In this document: positions 22,945 through 32,512 of the stretch, in pieces | Position numbering within the stretch: the stretch's first letter is position 1 | Layout of the letters: every line of letters starts with the position of its first letter | Assembly (NCBI GenBank): GCA_001768195.1 | Contig: MENI01000092.1 | Location: 1 to 35,745 of the forward strand | Source of the DNA: Bacteroidetes bacterium GWA2_40_15 | GTDB taxonomy: Bacteria; Bacteroidota; Bacteroidia; Bacteroidales; VadinHA17 | DNA length: 35,745 bases | Direction: 5' to 3' | The notes under the pieces: generated by a model | Seen by the model: only the letters and a program-made list of their open reading frames with translations | Databases searched by the model: none | Told to the model about the DNA's origin: nothing | Position numbers and translations under genes: made by a program

Positions 22945-24618
22945 ATGGATAAGAAGTATGTAATTGGAATTGACTATGGTACGGACTCAGTCCGTTCAGT
23001 GGTTGCTGATGCAGCAGATGGCAAAATCCCTGGGAGCTCTGTATTTGAATATCCACGGTGGAAACAGGGCTTATTCTGTGATCCTTCCATCAACCAGTTC
23101 CGCCAGCATCCTGCCGATTATATTGAAGGGCTTGAACAATCGGTTAAAGGAGCAATTGAAGGATTATCCTCCGATGTGGTTAGTTGCATCGCCGGTATTT
23201 CAGTCGATACAACCGGTTCAACACCTGTAGCAGTCGACAAAAACGGTGTTCCGCTGTCTCTTAAGCATGGATTTGAGTGCAATCCTGATGCCATGTTTGT
23301 CCTTTGGAAAGACCATACTGCTGTTAGAGAGGCTTCGGAGATCAATGAGCTGGCACGCTCCTGGGGCGGACCGGATTTCACGAAGTATGAAGGGGGTATC
23401 TATTCATCAGAATGGTTCTGGTCCAAGATCCTTCATATCCTGAGAACCAACAGCGATGTCAGAAAAAATGCATGGTCGTGGGTTGAACATTGCGACTGGA
23501 TACCTGCACTGCTCACGGGAAATACCAATCCGCTTGAGTTGAAGAGAAGCCGCTGCGCTGCAGGACATAAGGCAATGTGGCATGAGGATTTCAACGGATT
23601 GCCTGATCAGCAGTTCCTTACACGACTTGATCCCCTTCTGGCAGGCATAAGAGAGAGACTATACCGAAATACTTATACCTGCGATATCAGTGCAGGAAAC
23701 CTCTCACCTGAATGGGCTGAACGACTCGGACTTTCAACAAGCGTAAAAGTAGGGGCAGGTTCATTTGATGCACATATCGGAGCTATCGGAGGTGATATTA
23801 AACCTTACCAGCTCATTAAGGTTATGGGCACCTCCACGTGTGACATGATCATTGCACCTGTTTCAGAAGTGGGAAACAAGCTGGTGGCAGGTATCTGCGG
23901 ACAGGTTGACGGTTCTATTGTACCCGGGATGATTGGCCTGGAAGCCGGACAGTCGGCTTTCGGAGATATCTACGCATGGTTCGGCAACCTGATTATGTGG
24001 CCGGTGAATAACATAATATCAGGTATGGAGTGGCTTGATGAAAACACCAGGAATAAAATAAAAGAACAGACTTCCGATAAAATTATTGCTGAGCTCAGCA
24101 GGCAGGCTGAGCAAATACCTCCTGATGAAACCGCTGTCGTAGCTCTCGACTGGATGAACGGCAGACGGACTCCGGATGCAAACCAGGAACTTAAGGGAGC
24201 TATTACAGGAATAACACTTGGTTCAGACGCACCAAGGATCTTCAAAGCGCTGGTGGAAGCAACTGCATTCGGATCAAAAATGATAAATGAAAGGTTCATC
24301 AGGGAAGGAATAAACATTGACGGAGTAATTGCAATCGGAGGCGTCGCCAAAAAGAATCCTTTTGTATTGCAGATAGTTGCTGATGTCCTTAACATTCCTA
24401 TAAGAGTTGCCAGTTCAGATCAGACATGCGCACTGGGAGCAGCAATGGCAGCCTCAGTGGTGGCAGGAATCCATAAGGACATACCTGCGGCACAGAATGC
24501 CATGGGCGGAGGCTGGGAGAGAGAATACAGGCCTGATCATGATCGTGCTGCAAAGTATGAAGTACTGTTTAATAGGTACATGAAGTTGGGATCTATCATA
24601 GAAAAAGGTTTATCATGA
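22945..24618 (+). CDS. araB: L-ribulokinase
   Basis: A 557-residue FGGY-family sugar kinase; phosphorylates L-ribulose to L-ribulose 5-phosphate with ATP. It has the N-terminal ATPase fold motif YVIGIDYGTDSVRS, the substrate-domain segment GISVDTTGSTPVAVDKNG, LWKDHTA, the second-domain GSFDAHIGAIGG, the FGGY-type VMGTSTCDM, and C-terminal DWMNGRRTPDANQELKG and IAIGGVAKKNPFV. Length matches AraB (about 560). The 5-base gap after araD indicates one operon. After its stop there is a short repeat tract and then the DUF2271 gene. Confidence 0.96.
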   Translation: MDKKYVIGIDYGTDSVRSVVADAADGKIPGSSVFEYPRWKQGLFCDPSINQFRQHPADYIEGLEQSVKGAIEGLSSDVVSCIAGISVDTTGSTPVAVDKNGVPLSLKHGFECNPDAMFVLWKDHTAVREASEINELARSWGGPDFTKYEGGIYSSEWFWSKILHILRTNSDVRKNAWSWVEHCDWIPALLTGNTNPLELKRSRCAAGHKAMWHEDFNGLPDQQFLTRLDPLLAGIRERLYRNTYTCDISAGNLSPEWAERLGLSTSVKVGAGSFDAHIGAIGGDIKPYQLIKVMGTSTCDMIIAPVSEVGNKLVAGICGQVDGSIVPGMIGLEAGQSAFGDIYAWFGNLIMWPVNNIISGMEWLDENTRNKIKEQTSDKIIAELSRQAEQIPPDETAVVALDWMNGRRTPDANQELKGAITGITLGSDAPRIFKALVEATAFGSKMINERFIREGINIDGVIAIGGVAKKNPFVLQIVADVLNIPIRVASSDQTCALGAAMAASVVAGIHKDIPAAQNAMGGGWEREYRPDHDRAAKYEVLFNRYMKLGSIIEKGLS

Positions 24619-24652
24619 AATTAAACTTAGTGAATCCTGGTGCTTTTTCACC

Positions 24653-24692
24653 GTTGCGCCTTTGCGCCTCTGTGCCTTTGCGCCTTTGTGTC
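24653..24692. repeat. tandem TTTGCGCC-type repeat after araB
   Basis: Four to five imperfect 9-base units of the form CCTTTGCG / CCTCTGTG occupy the gap between araB and the DUF2271 gene. Pyrimidine-rich, no coding potential seen; it may be one of the dispersed low-complexity repeats of this genome. Confidence 0.7.
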
Positions 24693-24715
24693 AAAAAATA
24701 AAGTGAAACAGAAAA

Positions 24716-25270
24716 ATGAATAAATCAAATCGGATAATAACAAAGGTAGCCCTGGCGGCAGTAATAATCCTCCTTACAGGTTTCGGTGGAGCAAAGAACC
24801 GGAAATTTGATATCAGCTTTAATTTAAATGACATACAGAGTTTCGTTCCATCCAATCAGATAGCAATATGGCTTGAAACTACTGACAGCAGCTACGTAAG
24901 GACTTTGTTCCTGAGTGAATATCTCTCTTATGGGGGATATAATATTCCTGAGATATGTAATGGCTGGTCATCAAAAACGAAGTGGGATGAAGTTACAAAG
25001 GAAGAGTTCGATGCGGTAACAAGCGCTACTCCACGTGTCGGTAACGTTAAGCTTAAGCTTGAGTGTCCTGCCAGTCTGGTTCCTGACGGGAAATATCTTA
25101 TCTTTATCGAAGTTCATCTGGTTAATGAGTACAATGAATTGTATTCAGGAGAACTTACAATATCAGGAAAAAAGAGTGTTGCTGACCTTCAGGTGATATA
25201 CAAACCCGGGAAATATCCAAAGAAAACAGAGGGAGACATCCTTTCAAATGTCAGGGTCATAGCAAAATAG
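24716..25270 (+). CDS. DUF2271-like exported protein
   Basis: A 184-residue protein with a hydrophobic N-terminal signal (KVALAAVIILLTGFGGA). The segments QIAIWLETTDSSYVRTLFLS, YNIPEICNGWSSKT and DAVTSATPRVG match the pattern of DUF2271 periplasmic proteins as I know it; no catalytic residues can be named and the function is unknown. It lies between araB and a Tat aldo/keto reductase on the same strand, with 54 bases to the latter. Other DUF2271 genes often sit beside redox or flavin-linked envelope proteins, so a link to the reductase is possible but unproven. Confidence 0.7.
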   Translation: MNKSNRIITKVALAAVIILLTGFGGAKNRKFDISFNLNDIQSFVPSNQIAIWLETTDSSYVRTLFLSEYLSYGGYNIPEICNGWSSKTKWDEVTKEEFDAVTSATPRVGNVKLKLECPASLVPDGKYLIFIEVHLVNEYNELYSGELTISGKKSVADLQVIYKPGKYPKKTEGDILSNVRVIAK

Positions 25271-25324
25271 ATTGATTGTATAAAGGTACATGATAAAACA
25301 TTTTTATAATATAAATTTCAAATC

Positions 25325-26338
25325 ATGAAAGACAAAAAAAAATATTCGAGACGTGAGTTTATTTCTGCATCTGTAAAGGGAGCAGCAGTCCTTTCTGCAA
25401 CCAGTATGCTTGGGAATGAAGCATTTGGAGCCTTTGAAAAGCCCGGTGGTATTCCAAGAAGGACTCTGGGTAAAACAGGGATGTCAGTATCCATACTCTC
25501 ATTTGGTGGTGGTTCTCAATTCCTGAAAAATCCTGACGGTGAATGGGAAAAGCTTCTGCAGAAGGCACTCGACAGCGGCATTAACCTTTTTGATACCGCA
25601 CCTGAGTACACAATTGCCAATTATTTCAAGCCCGGAGAAGTTAAAAAATCAGTTGGCAGCAGCGAGGAGCGTTTCGGGGAGATTCTATCACCTTACAGAA
25701 AGAATATCCACTTAATTACCAAAATCGATGGGAGGGATCCTGCAACAGTGAAGAAATCAGTTGAGGACAGCCTTAAGAACATGAAGACAGATTATCTCGA
25801 TGCCCTTCTTATTCATGCAATAAGTGATAAAGACACTGTAGCTGACCTTGAAAAAGGGGTATACAGGGAGATTGCGGATCTGAAAAGACAGGGTATTGTG
25901 AAATTCATCGGTTTCTCAAGCATGGATAGCGGCGGGCGTTCAAAAGATATTCTGCAGAATCTCGATTTTGATATTGCAATGATGGCGATCAATCCGACAA
26001 AATACAGGAATTATGCATCAATAGCCGTTCCTGTTGCACGTGAGAAGGGAGTTGGTGTTATTGCTATAAAGGTTCTTCGTGATATTGTAGGCAAGGATGC
26101 CAAACCAGCCGAACTTTTCGAATATGTCTGGAGCGAAGCAGGTGTAGCTGCTGCCATGGTCGCTCATGTCGGGATGAAAACATTTGATGAGAATATAAAG
26201 CTGGCCGTAAAATATGGCAAGGCAACAGCGGCAAGCGTCAACCGGCAGGAGATGGAATTCCGTCTCGCCTCTTATGCCGGCCCGCATGCTCTTAGCTGGG
26301 CAAGACCGGATTACAGGGATGGTGGAATTATTGTTTAA
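25325..26338 (+). CDS. Tat-exported aldo/keto reductase
   Basis: A 337-residue protein with a twin-arginine signal (SRREFISASVKGAAVLSA). The AKR barrel follows: RRTLGKTGMSVSILSFGG, the catalytic Asp and Tyr in FDTAPEYT (about residue 90), Lys in LITKIDG and His in ALLIHAI, giving the usual Asp-Tyr-Lys-His tetrad. NAD(P)H would have to be bound before export, as for other Tat oxidoreductases. The substrate is unknown; the neighbourhood (DUF2271 upstream, GH127 12 bases downstream) suggests a role in processing arabinose-containing glycans or oxidised sugars. It probably shares a transcript with the GH127 gene. Confidence 0.9.
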   Translation: MKDKKKYSRREFISASVKGAAVLSATSMLGNEAFGAFEKPGGIPRRTLGKTGMSVSILSFGGGSQFLKNPDGEWEKLLQKALDSGINLFDTAPEYTIANYFKPGEVKKSVGSSEERFGEILSPYRKNIHLITKIDGRDPATVKKSVEDSLKNMKTDYLDALLIHAISDKDTVADLEKGVYREIADLKRQGIVKFIGFSSMDSGGRSKDILQNLDFDIAMMAINPTKYRNYASIAVPVAREKGVGVIAIKVLRDIVGKDAKPAELFEYVWSEAGVAAAMVAHVGMKTFDENIKLAVKYGKATAASVNRQEMEFRLASYAGPHALSWARPDYRDGGIIV

Positions 26339-26349
26339 TATTTTAAAGA

Positions 26350-28767
26350 ATGGTAAGACCTGTCAGGGTATTAACTATCATTGCAGGATGTGTATTGATG
26401 TTCATGGGATGTGCTGAAAATAAGACATCACCTGATGATTATCCCATACAGCCGGTTCCATTTACCTCCGTTAAACTGAGTGACAATTTCTGGGCACCAC
26501 GGATAAAAAAGAATGCCGACGTTACTATCCCGATAGCCTTTCATCATTGTGAATCAACTGGCAGGATAAGAAACTTTGAGATTGCAGGTAGTATTGATAC
26601 AGGGAAGTTCCAGACAATATATCCCTTTGATGATTCTGATGTTTTTAAGATCATAGAAGGAGCAAGCTATTCCTTTCAGACTTTTCCTGATCCCCAGCTT
26701 GAAGGATACCTCGATGCACTTATTTACAAGATTGGCCTGGCCCAGGAAGAGGATGGATATCTTTATACCAACAGGACAATTGCTGAAATGCATGGAGGTG
26801 AAGGTCTGCATGAATGGGCTGATGAAAAAAGATGGCTCCTTGATTCGGTATTGAGTCATGAACTGTACAACCTGGGTCATTTATATGAGGCAGCAGCTGC
26901 CCATTACCAGGCTACTGGAAAGAGATCACTGCTTGACATTGCACTTAAATCAGCCGACCTTGTAATAAATGATATAGGATGGGATAAGCTAAAGGTATAT
27001 CCTGGCCACCAGGTTATTGAGATGGGTCTTGTTAAACTCTACAGGGTAACAGGAGAAAAGAAATACCTCGATATGGCATGCTTCTTTCTCGATTTCAGGG
27101 GTCCTAAAGGAGAGCAATACAACCAGGCCCACAAAAGAGTTATTGATCAGTCAGAAGCTCTGGGACATTCGGTCAGGGCTACATATATGTATTCCGGTAT
27201 GGCCGATATTGCAGCCATTGAAAATGATACTTCATATCTCAATGCGATAACAAGGATATGGGAAGATATAGTATACAGAAAAATGTATCTGACCGGCGGT
27301 ATAGGTCAAACCGGTGGAAATGAAGGCTTTGGAGATCCGTATGTATTGCCTAATATGTCTGCCTATTGCGAAACCTGCGCATCGATAGGAGATATTTTTT
27401 TCAATCACCGCCTTTTTCTTTTACATGGAGAGTCAAAGTACATAGATATTCTCGAAAAGACTCTTTATAATGCGATGCTGTCAGGTGTATCATTGTCTGC
27501 TGACAGGTTCTTTTATCCGAATCCCCTGGAGTCAGAGGGTCAGCATAACAGGAGCGCCTGGTTTGGATGTGCCTGCTGTCCAAGTAATTTGGTCAGGATA
27601 ATCCCTTCAATTCCGGGCTATATTTATGCTGTGGCAGAAGATGAGGTTTATATTAATATGTTTATGTCGAATGAAGCTTTGATTGAACTTGGTAAAGGCA
27701 AGGTTCAGATATCTCAGAAATCTGATTTTCCATGGGAAGGGAAAGTCATTCTGACAATAAACCCTGAAAAGTCCGGAAAATTCAGTCTGAAGGTCCGAAT
27801 CCCCGGTTGGGTGATGAATGAAGCTATTCCGGGTGATCTTTACAGGTTCACTGATAAAACAGATCAGCAGGTTTCCTTTATGGTTAACGGTGAGAATACT
27901 GAGGTATCAATGTCTGAAGGATACGCTGTTTTAACAAGGAAATGGGAACCGGGTGATAAAGTGGAATTTGAGTTTCCGATGCCTGTAAGGAAAATAATTG
28001 CTGACCAGAGGGTTTGGGCTGATGCAAGCAAAGTTGCAATGCAGAGAGGTCCCGTCATTTATTGTGCTGAATGGCCCGATAATAATTCGGGCAAAGTACT
28101 TAATATGATGATAAATGAGGATGCTGCATTTACCCCTGAATTTGAACCGGCTATTCTTAATGGTGTTTGTATCCTCAAATCAACCGGATACCAGACAAAA
28201 CGAAATCTTAATGGAGGTATCGACAAACTTGCAGAGGAACCGCTTACCCTGATTCCTTATTATAGCTGGAATAATCGCGGACCAGGTCAGATGATGGTAT
28301 GGCTTCCTGTTTCGGAAGGAGCCACACGTCCGTTGCCGGCTCCGACCCTTGCATTTACATGCAAGATACGGGCGAGCAAACAGGAGAATACACTTCAGGC
28401 GGTGCGCGACCAGATCATTCCGCTTTACCCCGGAGACAGATCTCCCGCTGTTTTTAACTGGTGGCCGGCAACGAACAGATGGGAATGGGTGGAGTACGAT
28501 TTTGAAAAACCGGAAAGGATATCCAAAACAAAAGTTTACTGGTTTGACGACGGACCTGCCGGTGGCTGCCGCGTGCCGGTAGAGTGGGAGATTCTGCAAT
28601 TGAATGGAAATGTATGGGAGCCGGTAAGGGCCAGGAACAGATATAAAATTACAAAGGACGGAATTGATTCACTGATGTTTGATCCGGTTGTCACTTCATC
28701 GGTCAAAATTAAGGTACTGCTGAACCGGAATTATTCCGCCGGAATATATGAGTGGATAGTTGAATAA
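26350..28767 (+). CDS. GH127 beta-L-arabinofuranosidase, lipoprotein
   Basis: An 805-residue protein of the former DUF1680 family with a lipoprotein signal (IAGCVLMFMGC). It is expected to remove beta-L-arabinofuranose from plant glycoproteins or pectin. The zinc and nucleophile residues known from HypBA1 are all visible: Glu and Cys in CETCAS (about residue 341-343) and the CxCC cluster in FGCACCPSN (about 406-410), in which one Cys is the nucleophile. The alpha/alpha barrel spans about 40-430; beta domains follow, ending in a region with WWPATNRWEWVEYDF and VEWEILQLNG that resembles a carbohydrate-binding jelly roll. It would supply L-arabinose to the ara operon just upstream. Confidence 0.93.
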   Translation: MVRPVRVLTIIAGCVLMFMGCAENKTSPDDYPIQPVPFTSVKLSDNFWAPRIKKNADVTIPIAFHHCESTGRIRNFEIAGSIDTGKFQTIYPFDDSDVFKIIEGASYSFQTFPDPQLEGYLDALIYKIGLAQEEDGYLYTNRTIAEMHGGEGLHEWADEKRWLLDSVLSHELYNLGHLYEAAAAHYQATGKRSLLDIALKSADLVINDIGWDKLKVYPGHQVIEMGLVKLYRVTGEKKYLDMACFFLDFRGPKGEQYNQAHKRVIDQSEALGHSVRATYMYSGMADIAAIENDTSYLNAITRIWEDIVYRKMYLTGGIGQTGGNEGFGDPYVLPNMSAYCETCASIGDIFFNHRLFLLHGESKYIDILEKTLYNAMLSGVSLSADRFFYPNPLESEGQHNRSAWFGCACCPSNLVRIIPSIPGYIYAVAEDEVYINMFMSNEALIELGKGKVQISQKSDFPWEGKVILTINPEKSGKFSLKVRIPGWVMNEAIPGDLYRFTDKTDQQVSFMVNGENTEVSMSEGYAVLTRKWEPGDKVEFEFPMPVRKIIADQRVWADASKVAMQRGPVIYCAEWPDNNSGKVLNMMINEDAAFTPEFEPAILNGVCILKSTGYQTKRNLNGGIDKLAEEPLTLIPYYSWNNRGPGQMMVWLPVSEGATRPLPAPTLAFTCKIRASKQENTLQAVRDQIIPLYPGDRSPAVFNWWPATNRWEWVEYDFEKPERISKTKVYWFDDGPAGGCRVPVEWEILQLNGNVWEPVRARNRYKITKDGIDSLMFDPVVTSSVKIKVLLNRNYSAGIYEWIVE

Positions 28768-28813
28768 AGTTACCTGCCAGTGAATTAATTGTTAGTCATC
28801 TGTTAAAATATCT

Positions 28814-29962
28814 TTAATTTATTTCAACTCTGTTTCCGGTTTTGCCAGACTGAAGTGCTGCAGTAAAGAGTTCATGACTCCACATTGTTTCTTCGGGGGT
28901 GACATTCCCGAAAGGGTGTTTGTTTTCGTTTCCTGACAGTTCATGCATAAAAGCGCCTATCATTTGTTGAAACGCATCTGAAAATCCAAATTCAAAAATG
29001 CCGCCGGTTATTGTAGGTATTGCTGATTGAGATCCAACATCTATTCTTGTCCAGCCTTGTTCTTTTCCACTGGTTGTCAAAAAGTTAAATGCTTTGGGAT
29101 TATGAGTGGAAAATATTACAGAGCCTTCAGTGCCATAAACTTCAATGAACCAGTTATTGGTTGAGCCGGGAGCCATTCTTTTTGTTTCAATAATCATTGA
29201 GAATTCTTTCCCTGTTTCCCGATCAGTACTTCTGCAAGTTAGAACTGCATTATCCCATGTTTTACATGGCACCATTCCTCCACTACCATCCGGCCGGGTT
29301 TCTGCTATTTTTTGAAGGTCGGCATACACATTTTTGGGTTTCCATCCCATTCGAAAAGGAATATGCAATGTGTGTATTCCCAGATCCCCCATACATCCAT
29401 ATTCTCCATTTATTTCAACCATTCTTTTCCAATTTATTGGTTTATTCAGGTCCATGTCACTTGAATGATGAAAGCCGGTCCTTACTTCGATTAACCTGCC
29501 GTACTTTCTGGCATTCAGCCATTTTATCAATTGCTGGCAGGCAGGGAAATATGGAAATTCCGAACTGCATCTTACTGACACCTCCGGGTTATTTTTAATA
29601 GCTTCAAGGATATTTTTATTTGCATTTTTGTCAATTCCAAAGGGTTTCTCTCCCAGGAGATGTTTCCCCGCATTTATTATATCAGTGTATATTTTTTCAT
29701 GCAGATTATGAGGAACAGCACAATATATTGCATCAATATCCTTTGAGTTCAGGAGATCCTTATAATCATCAGTTTTAATAGTTATATCCTTAAAATTGTC
29801 TTCATACCATTTCCATGTTTCCTTATTTTTATCACAAATTGCTGAAACCACAGGTATGGGACTATTGTCAAGCAGATGGCACCAGCGGGCTATTGAGCTG
29901 CTGAATTCTTTACCCATTAAACCTAATCCTATTATTCCGAAATGAATTTTTTTCCTTTGCAT
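28814..29962 (-). CDS. cytosolic Gfo/Idh/MocA oxidoreductase
   Basis: A 382-residue protein without a signal peptide. The Rossmann motif is FGIIGLGLMGKEF at the N-terminus, then YCAVPHNLHEKI and the conserved EKP motif in GEKPFG (about residue 97), whose Lys takes part in catalysis. The C-terminal domain carries GCMGDLGIHTLHIPFRMGW with the catalytic Asp and His. This is a normal family member acting on a sugar or inositol with NAD(P). It is the last gene of a leftward group with the GalM-like epimerase upstream (119 bases). Confidence 0.9.
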   Translation of the reverse strand: MQRKKIHFGIIGLGLMGKEFSSSIARWCHLLDNSPIPVVSAICDKNKETWKWYEDNFKDITIKTDDYKDLLNSKDIDAIYCAVPHNLHEKIYTDIINAGKHLLGEKPFGIDKNANKNILEAIKNNPEVSVRCSSEFPYFPACQQLIKWLNARKYGRLIEVRTGFHHSSDMDLNKPINWKRMVEINGEYGCMGDLGIHTLHIPFRMGWKPKNVYADLQKIAETRPDGSGGMVPCKTWDNAVLTCRSTDRETGKEFSMIIETKRMAPGSTNNWFIEVYGTEGSVIFSTHNPKAFNFLTTSGKEQGWTRIDVGSQSAIPTITGGIFEFGFSDAFQQMIGAFMHELSGNENKHPFGNVTPEETMWSHELFTAALQSGKTGNRVEIN

Positions 29963-30081
29963 AATAATCTTTTAATTTATCAAATAAGTACTAAAAGTGA
30001 GCTGGAGGTTGGAGTGCCTAAAGTTAAAACTAGGTGCTGCAAATAATAAAACTCCGCCATGAGCTCTTGATCAAAATTAAT

Positions 30082-31206
30082 CTATTTAACTGAAAATCTG
30101 TATACAGTGGTTGATTTAAATGTATCACCCGGATTAAGTGTAGTTGTCGGAAAATCAGGATGGTTAGGGCTATCTGGATAATGGGCTGTTTCGAGACATA
30201 ACCCAGATCTGAAATTGTATATCTTTCCTCCATAACCTATCTTAGTCTCATTTAGAAAATTTCCAGTATAGAGTTGTAATCCGGGTTGATCAGTTATTAC
30301 CTCAAGCATACGACCACTTACAGGGTCAAAGACTATTGCATCCACCTCCTCCTTATTGTCCAGGACATAATTACAATCATATCCGTTGCCTATGATCAGT
30401 TGTTCCTCGTTTTCATCTATTCTTTCTCCTACAATATGAGGTATAGTGAAATCAAAAGGAGTACCTGCAACCGGACGAATCTCGCCGGTGGGAATCATTA
30501 CTGAATTTACCGGAGTGAAAGCCGAAGCTTTGATAGTAAGCTTATGATCAAGGATATCACCATTACCTGCTCCACGGAGGTTAAAATATGCATGGTTGGT
30601 AATATTCAGAACGGTTTTCTTATCTGTTGAAGCGGTATAATCCATCACAATCTCATTATTATCTGTCCAGGTATATATAACTTCAACGTTCATCGTACCT
30701 GGAAAGCCCGCCTCCATATCAGGGCTGACATAAGTAAATTTAACAGCAGGATATTTACTATCTTTAATAATTTCTGTATCCCATACAACACTATGCCATC
30801 CTGCTTTACCTCCTGACCAACTATTTTTTCCGGCGTTTAAGGGGAGATTATATTCTACCCCATCAAGAGTAAATTTTCCATTTGCAATCCGGTGAGCATA
30901 TCTTCCCAGAGTAGTGCCAAATGAAATATCACCATCGATTGTTTCCTCAAATGTATCGTAACCAAATGTGATATTATCCTTTTTACCATTTCTGTCCGGT
31001 ATTTCTATCCATGTAATCCTCGCTCCGAAATTGGTAAGTTTTATAACATTCCCTGTCTTGTTTGTAAGCGTCAGGAGATAAACCTCCTTCCCATTATGCG
31101 TACCGTAAACTTCTTTTCTAACTGTTTGGTTTTTTTTTGCGGATTCGTTACAACTGGAAAAAGATGCTATAACCAGAATAATCGATAATAAATATATTCT
31201 TCTCAT
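30082..31206 (-). CDS. galM: aldose 1-epimerase (mutarotase), lipoprotein
   Basis: A 374-residue galactose mutarotase-like protein with a lipoprotein signal (IILVIASFSSC). It interconverts alpha and beta anomers of free sugars. Motifs are NFGARITWIEIPDRNG, GRYAHRIANGKF with a conserved Asn and His, NITNHAYFNLRG with the catalytic His, and GLCLETAHYPDSPNHPDFP with the catalytic Glu. Length is near that of Bacteroidota homologues (about 370). Arabinose utilisation loci of Bacteroidota often include such a mutarotase, and the ara genes lie in the same region; it could as well serve another sugar. It lies between a concanavalin-like gene and an oxidoreductase on the same strand. Confidence 0.93.
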   Translation of the reverse strand: MRRIYLLSIILVIASFSSCNESAKKNQTVRKEVYGTHNGKEVYLLTLTNKTGNVIKLTNFGARITWIEIPDRNGKKDNITFGYDTFEETIDGDISFGTTLGRYAHRIANGKFTLDGVEYNLPLNAGKNSWSGGKAGWHSVVWDTEIIKDSKYPAVKFTYVSPDMEAGFPGTMNVEVIYTWTDNNEIVMDYTASTDKKTVLNITNHAYFNLRGAGNGDILDHKLTIKASAFTPVNSVMIPTGEIRPVAGTPFDFTIPHIVGERIDENEEQLIIGNGYDCNYVLDNKEEVDAIVFDPVSGRMLEVITDQPGLQLYTGNFLNETKIGYGGKIYNFRSGLCLETAHYPDSPNHPDFPTTTLNPGDTFKSTTVYRFSVK

Positions 31207-31310
31207 ACTTTACCGGTGGTTTAAAAGTAAAACAATTTTAATCCTATTTTAAGAAATTTCACAGAGACTTTAATATTAACATTTTATGAGATAAATATCC
31301 GATGTTATAT

Positions 31311-31934
31311 TCAAAAATCCGGAGTATACTTTAATTGTCTTTCTTTCCATTTTACCTGCCTTATCCGCACTTTTGCAATTTTAATATGACTGCAATAGGC
31401 TTCAAAGCCTACTTTATCATTCTTTATATTGTCAATTGGTGTCGGATCAGTTACCTCAAGGGCAAGTTTCCCATCAACGAAAATGAAACAATGTCCATTT
31501 ATACTTCCTGCCATAATATGATACTTACGACCCGGATCGTAGCAAAACAGAGGAGTTCCGGCATTCAACTTATAATCGGGAGATTTTTCGATACCAACCT
31601 TACCTTCCCACCATCCCTGCAGTCCTGCTACGTAGGCTTCTCCTCTCTTATTTATTGAGTCGTTCCAGCTGCCATTCCACATAAGATTTATATCATGATC
31701 GCTAGGCAGAACATTTTGAGCCTCAAATTCAACTATAACATCGCCTGGAAATCCTCGTTTTGAGATAATCATTCCTGGAGAATTGTCCCGATGTTTACCG
31801 TAACACCACCCATCTTTTACCTCCCATTCCCCACTTTTCACATTCCAGTTTTCGTTTAAATCATTTGATAAAAAATCATCCTCAAAGATAATGGGAGAGT
31901 TTGCCAGGGCTATCTCCTTTTGCATTATGTTCAT
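31311..31934 (-). CDS. concanavalin A-like domain protein, function unknown
   Basis: A 207-residue protein made of one beta-sandwich: FEDDFLSNDLNENWNVKSGE, WEVKDGWCYGKH, GDVIVEFEAQN, GQRG-free core strands ending in FIFVDGKLALEVTDP and VGFEAYCSHIKIAKVRIRQV. This strand order resembles LamG/DUF1961/DUF1080-type proteins. The frame is open upstream to 32096, but the 54 extra residues have no family character and are AT-derived; I take ATG 31932-31934 (an ATG at 31923-31925 is also possible). No signal peptide is seen. It heads the leftward group with the mutarotase and oxidoreductase; a role on oxidised or disaccharide sugars is speculative. Confidence 0.7.
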   Translation of the reverse strand: MNIMQKEIALANSPIIFEDDFLSNDLNENWNVKSGEWEVKDGWCYGKHRDNSPGMIISKRGFPGDVIVEFEAQNVLPSDHDINLMWNGSWNDSINKRGEAYVAGLQGWWEGKVGIEKSPDYKLNAGTPLFCYDPGRKYHIMAGSINGHCFIFVDGKLALEVTDPTPIDNIKNDKVGFEAYCSHIKIAKVRIRQVKWKERQLKYTPDF

Positions 31935-32512
31935 ATTATCTGTTCGTTTAAAAGTTATTCCAAATAATGACCAACTCTTACAATAATTTACAAATATTAA
32001 TAAAGTTGAAAGTCTTTTTTGTAAGGATTCTGACAGGGTTGAATATATAGAAAAAATTCTATTTGCGAGATATTGAAAATTAAAATTTAAAATCATAAAT
32101 CAAATTATGCCAAATCCGCTTTGAGATTAAGCTCAAAAAAGTGCCTGTAACAAAAACCAAATATAGTATCATTCCGATTTGTATGAACTATTTGAATCTG
32201 CAAAAAATGATATTGTTAAAAGCATTTGAGTAGTACATATAATGATAACAGGAGAAAGCGCTTCTGCAGAAGAGACACCGGATCGGTTGTCGTAAGATTA
32301 TCACCTGGCAGAATTCTTAAGAGGAACAATAAAAAAAAATATTAAATTTGAATTAATAATCAGTGTTCATAACAGACTATGCTTCAATTGCCCGGCGGGG
32401 AGGGCTCCAGACAGGTGGTCAATTGATAAAAACGGGGACCAGGCATGTGTTGAATAAACATTAAATAACTGATTTATAGTTTATTACAATGATAAAAAAT
32501 GTTTTCCATTTT
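31935..32512. other. AT-rich intergenic region between divergent operons
   Basis: No gene, tRNA or clear hairpin is recognised. It should carry the promoters of the leftward concanavalin-like group and of the rightward envelope trio. There is a small palindrome CTTCTGCAGAAG near 32260 and a GC-rich island GCCCGGCGGGGAGGGC near 32390, both of unknown meaning. The only short frame starting MITGESASAEETP is not followed by anything gene-like. Confidence 0.5.

Noticed and set aside
31935-32096. 54-residue N-terminal extension of the concanavalin-like protein
   Set aside because: The AT-derived sequence has no signal peptide or domain and sits where the promoter should be.
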